Shown: positions 5,527 through 10,020 of the stretch, in pieces
Position numbering within the stretch: the stretch's first letter is position 1
How the letters are laid out: each line of letters starts with the position of its first letter
DNA from: Pseudomonadota bacterium
GTDB taxonomy: Bacteria > Pseudomonadota > Gammaproteobacteria > Pseudomonadales > UBA5518
Reading direction: 5' to 3'
Assembly (NCBI GenBank): GCA_963204845.1
Contig: CAUJIL010000080.1
Coordinates: 1 to 10,020, forward strand
DNA: 10,020 nucleotides
The notes under the pieces: generated by a model
What the model saw: only the letters and a program-made list of their open reading frames with translations
Databases searched by the model: none
Told to the model about the DNA's origin: nothing
Position numbers and translations under genes: made by a program

Positions 5527-8067
5527 ATGCCGAAGCTTCAGACCCTTTCTGCGTATCGCGCGTCCGCGCTCGCCATCGCCATCGCGGCCGGCGCCGGCAC
5601 GGCGGTTCCTTCCATCGCCCAGGACGGCCAGCGCGCCACCGGTCTCGAGGAGATCGTCGTCACCGCCCAGCGGCGCGAGGAATCGCTGCAGGACACCCCG
5701 ATCGCGATCACCGCGTTCACGGCCGACAAGCTGGGTGATCTGGGCGTGTTCGACGTGTCGCAGGTCGCGGACTTCGCGCCAAACGTGGTCATCCAGAAAC
5801 AGCCCTCGTCGAACTCGAACATGGGCATCACGATCCGCGGCGTCGGCACCACCGAAACCGCGCTGACCTCGGACCCGAAGGTCGGCCTCTACATCGACGG
5901 CATCCTGATCAGCAAGACGATCGGCGGGGTGTTCGACATCACGGACATCGAACGCATCGAGGTGCTGCGCGGACCGCAGGGCACGCTGTTCGGCCGCAAC
6001 ACCACCGGCGGCGCGGTCAACGTGACCACCAAGAAGCCGACCGGCGAACTGGGCGGCAAGGCGGAAGCCTCGGTCGGCAACTTCGGCTACCTGCGCTACG
6101 GCGGCAGCCTGGACCTGCCGGCAATGGGCGATCTCGCCGCGAAACTGTCGTTCAATCACATGGAAACCGACGGCTGGGCCTACAACCATTACACCGGTGT
6201 CGCGCAACCGCCGCAGGCGCCGACCGAGAAGGTCGAGAAGGACCTGGGCTCGGAGGACAACGACTCGTACCGCATCGCGCTGCGCTGGACGCCGCGCGAG
6301 GACCTGACCCTCGACTACGCCTTCGACAAGACCGACAACTCGGGCGTGGCCACGCCGTTCCAGATCCTGAAGGTCAAGGACGAATTGAACAACGGCTTCA
6401 GGAAGAATCCGGTCGACTTCCAGATGCTCGGCGGCTCGCTGTACAAGCGCATGGCGCAGAATGTGCAAAAAAAGAGCAACCGGCAGCAGGACTTCGTGTT
6501 CGACGAGATGACCGAGGAGTACCTGAAGATCGATGGTCACTCCTTCGTCGCCGCGTGGGAGGCCACCGACAACGTCACGCTGAAGTACCTGTTCGGCTCG
6601 CGTGATTCGGAGCACAACAACGGCGCCGACCTCGACGGCGGCACCTACTACGCGCGCGACCTGTTCTACGGCGTGTTCGCCGGCAACAACGGCAAGATCC
6701 AGACCCCCGGCTTCCAGTCGCGGATCGACGACGGCAGCATCGAGGTGGACTCCCACGAGTTCCAGATCATCGGCAGCGCCTTCGACGACCGCCTGCACTA
6801 CACCGGCGGCCTGTACTTCTTCGAGCAGGACGTCTACGAGCACAACCCGCAGACCTTCTCGCTGCCGATCGCCTTCGTCGCGGGGCAGGGTGCGTTCACG
6901 CCGGGGCTCGGACCGCTGTACGACGCCGCGGGCTTCTGCCCGGCCGCGTACTACGGTTATCTCTGCGTGGGCACCCAGCGGCTGCCGATTCCCGGTGCCG
7001 GCGATCCCTACGAGCCGGGCCTGCTCGACTTCGCGTACGGCCAGAACACCGAGTCGCAGGCCATCTACGGGCAGGCCACGTACGCGTTCACCGAACAGCT
7101 GGACGTGACTCTCGGGCTCCGCTACACCGAGGACGAGAAAGACGCGTTCCTGTACAACCAGAACATCGTCCGGGCCATCCCGACCCACTCCCAGACGAAC
7201 CCCGTCCGCAGCAAGGACGACTGGGACAACATCAGCTACCTCGCGAACCTGAACTACGCGTTCACCGACGACATCAGCGCGTACTTCACCTACACCACCG
7301 GCTACAACGGCGGTGGCTACAACGCGCGCGCGAGCAGCGCGGCCTCGTTCCAGACCCCCTACGACAAGGAAGAGGTCGAATCGATCGAGCTGGGCCTCAA
7401 GTCGGAACTGTTCGACAACCGGTTGCGCCTGAACGCCGCGCTGTTCTACAACGATTACACCGACGTCCAGATCGCGCAGTTCGAGGCGGGCGCCGGTGGC
7501 GCGTCGAGCCGCACCGTGAACGCGGGCGCGGCCACCATGCAGGGGATCGAGTTCGATATCGTCGCGGTGCCGGTCGATGGCCTGACGATCGACCTCAGCT
7601 ACGGCTACCTCGATGCCGAGTTCGACGAGTACCTGGCACGCGACCCGGACCGGACTTCACCGACGTTCGACCAACTGCTGGACATCTCGGACAACACCAC
7701 CATGCCGCAGGCCCCCGAGAACACCGCCTCGCTCGGCGTGCAGTACGACTTCGAGCCGTTCAGCTTCGGCGCCCTGTCCGCCCGGGTCGATGTCGCGTTC
7801 AAGGACAGCTTCGTGTTCCATTCGTACGAGAACGAATGGAACTCGCCGGACAGCCGCACGCTGGTCAACGGCCGCCTCAGCCTGAACGAGATCCCGCTCG
7901 GCTGCTGCAACGACAAGGGCAGCCTGCGCGTCTCGCTGTGGGGCAAGAACCTGACCGACGAGGAGTACATCAACTGGGGTATCGACTTCAGTTCGCTGGG
8001 CTTCTCCGGGGCGACCTACGGCGAACCCCGCACCTATGGCCTGGACGTGGTCTACACGTACAATTGA
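5527..8067 (+). CDS. TonB-dependent outer-membrane receptor
   Basis: The 846-residue protein is an energised outer-membrane importer. A signal peptide covers residues 1-31 (hydrophobic ALAIAIAAGAG core, likely cut at SIA|QD). The TonB-box-like EEIVVTAQRR lies at 41-50. The plug domain follows, with EVLRGPQGTLFGRN at 145-158 and TTGGAVNV. The remainder is a 22-strand-type beta barrel with repeated aromatic strand ends such as ASYGYLDAEFD-like segments. The start at 5527 is supported by GAGGTG eight bases upstream; an ATG at 5389 lies inside a palindrome and precedes the signal peptide. Cysteines 471 and 480, and 793 and 794, could form disulfides in surface loops. The C-terminal residue is Asn (VVYTYN), not the usual Phe. 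The plug and LEEIVVTAQRREESLQDTPIAITAF-type opening resemble the large receptor group of catabolic sphingomonads and marine gammaproteobacteria, often not siderophore receptors. The ligand is unknown. Confidence 0.95.
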   Translation: MPKLQTLSAYRASALAIAIAAGAGTAVPSIAQDGQRATGLEEIVVTAQRREESLQDTPIAITAFTADKLGDLGVFDVSQVADFAPNVVIQKQPSSNSNMGITIRGVGTTETALTSDPKVGLYIDGILISKTIGGVFDITDIERIEVLRGPQGTLFGRNTTGGAVNVTTKKPTGELGGKAEASVGNFGYLRYGGSLDLPAMGDLAAKLSFNHMETDGWAYNHYTGVAQPPQAPTEKVEKDLGSEDNDSYRIALRWTPREDLTLDYAFDKTDNSGVATPFQILKVKDELNNGFRKNPVDFQMLGGSLYKRMAQNVQKKSNRQQDFVFDEMTEEYLKIDGHSFVAAWEATDNVTLKYLFGSRDSEHNNGADLDGGTYYARDLFYGVFAGNNGKIQTPGFQSRIDDGSIEVDSHEFQIIGSAFDDRLHYTGGLYFFEQDVYEHNPQTFSLPIAFVAGQGAFTPGLGPLYDAAGFCPAAYYGYLCVGTQRLPIPGAGDPYEPGLLDFAYGQNTESQAIYGQATYAFTEQLDVTLGLRYTEDEKDAFLYNQNIVRAIPTHSQTNPVRSKDDWDNISYLANLNYAFTDDISAYFTYTTGYNGGGYNARASSAASFQTPYDKEEVESIELGLKSELFDNRLRLNAALFYNDYTDVQIAQFEAGAGGASSRTVNAGAATMQGIEFDIVAVPVDGLTIDLSYGYLDAEFDEYLARDPDRTSPTFDQLLDISDNTTMPQAPENTASLGVQYDFEPFSFGALSARVDVAFKDSFVFHSYENEWNSPDSRTLVNGRLSLNEIPLGCCNDKGSLRVSLWGKNLTDEEYINWGIDFSSLGFSGATYGEPRTYGLDVVYTYN

Positions 8068-8091
8068 CCCGACCGTCGGCCGGTGGATGCG

Positions 8092-8120
8092 AAGAGCGGC
8101 CCTCGGGCCGCTCTTTTTTT
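8092..8120 (+). terminator. Intrinsic terminator after the TonB receptor
   Basis: A 10-bp perfect stem (AAGAGCGGCC / GGCCGCTCTT) encloses a CTCG tetraloop and runs into seven T residues ending at 8120. It begins 24 bases after the receptor stop. This is a strong Rho-independent terminator for plus-strand transcription. Confidence 0.93.
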
Positions 8121-8144
8121 GCCCGCGAATCATGGAGGCCCCGC

Positions 8145-8591
8145 ATGACGCTGGACACGCTGCTCGCCGAACGCGAGATCTACCGCGCGCTGGTGCGTTT
8201 CGCTCGCGCGATGGACTACCGCGACTGGGGCGCGCTCGATGCGATCGTGTCTCCGGACGCCAGCGCCGATCTCGGCATGGGGATGGTCCAGGGTCGCGCC
8301 GAGATCGTCGCCTTCATGCGCTCCTTTCTGGACGATTGCGGGCCCACCCAGCACCTGCTCGGCAACGTGATGATCGACGTGCAGGGGGATAGCGCGCAGA
8401 GCTCCTGCTACGTCAGCGATATGCACAAGGGCAGCGGCGACAAGTCGGCGGCGACCTTCGCGACACTCGGCGAATACCACGACACCTGGGAACGCGCGGG
8501 CGGCAGCTGGCGGATGACGCATCGCACCAAGCGCAACCGGGCGCACATCGGCGACATCGGCGTGCTGGGCGCGGGGCCGGCCCGGCGCTGA
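8145..8591 (+). CDS. SnoaL-like (SnoaL_4 type) NTF2-fold protein
   Basis: The 148-residue protein has one NTF2-like domain. The helix ALVRFARAMDYRDWGALDAIV (about 15-35) with Asp24, the GRAEIVAFM segment (50-58) and TQHLLGNVMID (68-78) with His70 follow the SnoaL_4 pattern; members are related to polyketide cyclases and scytalone dehydratase. YHDTWERAGGSWRMTHRT (111-128) forms the final strands. The ATG is preceded by GGAGG at six bases, an excellent ribosome site. It belongs to a different NTF2 subgroup from the gene at 4789-5208, so the receptor is flanked by two such proteins. It starts only 24 bp after the terminator, leaving little room for its own promoter. Small isomerase, dehydratase or binding functions are possible; none can be assigned. 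Confidence 0.82.
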   Translation: MTLDTLLAEREIYRALVRFARAMDYRDWGALDAIVSPDASADLGMGMVQGRAEIVAFMRSFLDDCGPTQHLLGNVMIDVQGDSAQSSCYVSDMHKGSGDKSAATFATLGEYHDTWERAGGSWRMTHRTKRNRAHIGDIGVLGAGPARR

Positions 8592-8627
8592 ATACCCGCC
8601 CCGATCGCAGCGGATACGCATCACGTG

Positions 8628-9629
8628 ATGGACCACGTCTCGTCGGGCGATCGCGCGGCGCAGCGGACCGGGAACTTCCGGCCGCCACGCGTTCTGTGCA
8701 ACCCGCACCTGCAGTCGTTCCTCGCGAGCAGCGGCTGGCGGCGCCGGCTGGTGCGGCGCCGCGCGCGTGCGCTCGAGGCGGCGGCAGTCGAGGAGGTCCT
8801 CGCGTGCGGCGCCGGCATCCGGCTGCACGGCGTCTTCGCGCGCCATCCGGCGGCACGCCGGGGACTGGCGGTGCTGATCCACGGCTGGCACGGTAACGCC
8901 GATTCGGCCTACCTGCTGTCGGCAGCCGCGCGGCTCTTCGGCGCCGGGTTTTCGGTATACCGGCTGCATCTGCGCGACCACGGACCCAGCGCACACCTGA
9001 ATCGCGAGCTGTTCAACTCGACGCGCCTGACCGAAGTGATCGAGGCGCTGGCGCGCATCGTCGAGCGCCATCCGCACCCGCGGGTCTTTCTGGGCGGCTT
9101 CTCGCTGGGCGGCAACTTCGCGCTGCGCGTCGCGCTGCAGGCGCCCGCGCGCGGCATCCGCATCGATCGCGTGGTCGCGGTCTGCCCGGTGCTCGATCCG
9201 GCGAACACCATGCAGGCGCTGCTCGACTATCCGCTGTACCACGGTTATTTCCTGCGCAAATGGCAGGCGGCGATGCGCGAGAAGCTGCGTCATTTTCCCG
9301 CACACGGCTACGGCCAGGACCTGCGGCAGTTGCGCTCCCTGACGGCGATGAACGAATTCTTCATCCCCCGTTTCACCGGGTTCGCCGATACCCGCAGTTA
9401 TCTGGACGCCTACGCGTTGACCGGCGAGCGCCTGGCCGGACTCACCGTCCCCGCCCAACTGATCACCAGCCGCGACGATCCGGTGATACCGGTGGCGGAT
9501 GTCGATCGTCTCGCCCGGCCACCGGCACTGTCGATCGAGATCACCGATCGCGGCGGCCACTGCGGTTTTCTGCGCGACGTGAGCGGCCACAGCTGGATCG
9601 ATTCACGCATGGACGAACTGTTTCACTGA
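8628..9629 (+). CDS. Alpha/beta hydrolase, YheT-like
   Basis: The 333-residue protein has a complete serine-hydrolase triad. The oxyanion loop is HGWHGN at 85-90, the nucleophile is Ser159 in GGFSLGGN, and acid and base candidates are Asp283/Asp284 in SRDDPVIP and His311 in GGHCGF. NPHLQSFL (25-32) near the N terminus and RLHLRDHGPS (112-121) are typical of the YheT/EMB8 branch, whose members are predicted carboxylesterases. No signal peptide is seen; the arginine-rich N terminus suggests a cytoplasmic protein. GTG at 8625 and ATG at 8628 are adjacent in-frame starts and the ribosome site is weak, so the start may be one codon earlier. It is 36 bp after the SnoaL-like gene and 10 bp before the next hydrolase, so these form a likely operon. 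Confidence 0.9.
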   Translation: MDHVSSGDRAAQRTGNFRPPRVLCNPHLQSFLASSGWRRRLVRRRARALEAAAVEEVLACGAGIRLHGVFARHPAARRGLAVLIHGWHGNADSAYLLSAAARLFGAGFSVYRLHLRDHGPSAHLNRELFNSTRLTEVIEALARIVERHPHPRVFLGGFSLGGNFALRVALQAPARGIRIDRVVAVCPVLDPANTMQALLDYPLYHGYFLRKWQAAMREKLRHFPAHGYGQDLRQLRSLTAMNEFFIPRFTGFADTRSYLDAYALTGERLAGLTVPAQLITSRDDPVIPVADVDRLARPPALSIEITDRGGHCGFLRDVSGHSWIDSRMDELFH

Positions 9630-9639
9630 GGAATCCGCG

Positions 9640-10020
9640 ATGAAGGTGCTGAAGTACGGACTGGGCGCGTGCGCGCTGCTGGTGGTGGCGATGATGCTGG
9701 CGTGGCGGATGGCCGAACCGGCGCCGCTGCCTCAGCCGAGCGCGAGCGCGGAACTGCTCGCACCGGGTTCGTGGCAGGTGCGGACGAAGGAGCTCGAACT
9801 GGTCGACAGCAAGCGCCCCACCGACGCCAACGGCGATGTCCCCGGCGCACCCGAACGGCGTCTGCACACGCGCGTGTGGTATCCGGTCGGCGCGGACGAG
9901 GGCGCGCTGCCTGGCGAGGCACTGCCGCTGATCGTCTACAGCCACGGCTTCATGGGCAACAGCACCGAGCCCAGCTACCTGGCCGAGTACCTGGCCAGCC
10001 ACGGTTACGTGATCGTCGCG
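9640..10020 (+). CDS. Exported or membrane-anchored alpha/beta hydrolase, N-terminal part (cut by window edge)
   Basis: The first 127 residues are visible and the frame is open to the window end. Residues 7-22 form a hydrophobic signal or anchor segment (GLGACALLVVAMMLAW) followed by a proline- and alanine-rich stretch, so the catalytic domain should lie outside the cytoplasmic membrane. RLHTRVWYPV (74-83) and PLIVYSHGFMGNS (96-108) match the opening of the PAF-acetylhydrolase/dienelactone-hydrolase branch, where SHGF forms the oxyanion loop. The nucleophile lies beyond the window. AGGA overlapping the previous TGA serves as ribosome site, giving a 10-bp gap and likely co-expression with the YheT-like gene. 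Cys11 is too close to the start for a convincing lipobox. Confidence 0.85.
   Translation, partial: MKVLKYGLGACALLVVAMMLAWRMAEPAPLPQPSASAELLAPGSWQVRTKELELVDSKRPTDANGDVPGAPERRLHTRVWYPVGADEGALPGEALPLIVYSHGFMGNSTEPSYLAEYLASHGYVIVA

Noticed and set aside
5467..7188. 573-codon minus-strand open frame opposite the TonB receptor
   Set aside because: It shows no recognisable domain and a low-complexity Val/Arg/Gly composition, and it lies antisense to a gene with full signal peptide, plug and barrel features.
8130..9590. 486-codon minus-strand open frame opposite the SnoaL-like and hydrolase genes
   Set aside because: It spans two well-supported plus-strand genes and has no motifs. High GC content explains the absence of stops.
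9640..9675. Lipoprotein signal (LGAC) in the last hydrolase
   Set aside because: Cys11 is too near the N terminus, and the hydrophobic segment continues beyond it, so a signal anchor or ordinary signal peptide is more likely.

Overview
The window is GC-rich, densely coded DNA from a Gram-negative bacterium. A large TonB-dependent outer-membrane receptor, strong Shine-Dalgarno sites, and GTAG-headed palindromic repeats of the REP type point to Proteobacteria. I favour a TonB-receptor-rich, possibly marine gammaproteobacterium. This is an inference; no rRNA or other taxonomic marker is present.

Layout, left to right. (1) 1-352, minus strand: the N-terminal part of a ChrA-type chromate transporter, cut by the window edge. 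(2) 353-513: a spacer with four palindromic repeats arranged as two inverted pairs; the last one supplies the stop codon of the next gene. (3) 514-5208, minus strand: a five-gene block read right to left. The order is an NTF2/ketosteroid-isomerase-like protein, a DUF1214-type protein, a PAPS-dependent sulfotransferase whose GTG start overlaps the previous stop by 4 bases, APS kinase (cysC) and ATP sulfurylase (sat). (4) 5209-5526: a divergent control region with a perfect 20-bp palindrome between candidate promoters facing each way. (5) 5527-8067, plus strand: an 846-residue TonB-dependent receptor, closed by a strong intrinsic terminator. (6) 8145-10020, plus strand: a SnoaL-like protein, a YheT-like alpha/beta hydrolase, and the start of a second membrane-anchored or secreted alpha/beta hydrolase that runs off the window.

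The most interesting unit is the minus-strand block. Sat makes APS from sulfate and ATP, CysC phosphorylates it to PAPS, and the sulfotransferase would transfer the sulfuryl group to an unknown acceptor. No APS or PAPS reductase is in the window, so the local logic is sulfonation rather than cysteine synthesis. The KSI-like and DUF1214 proteins at the promoter-proximal end, and the divergent receptor, suggest uptake and modification of a hydrophobic or polycyclic substrate. That substrate is inferred, not shown by the sequence.
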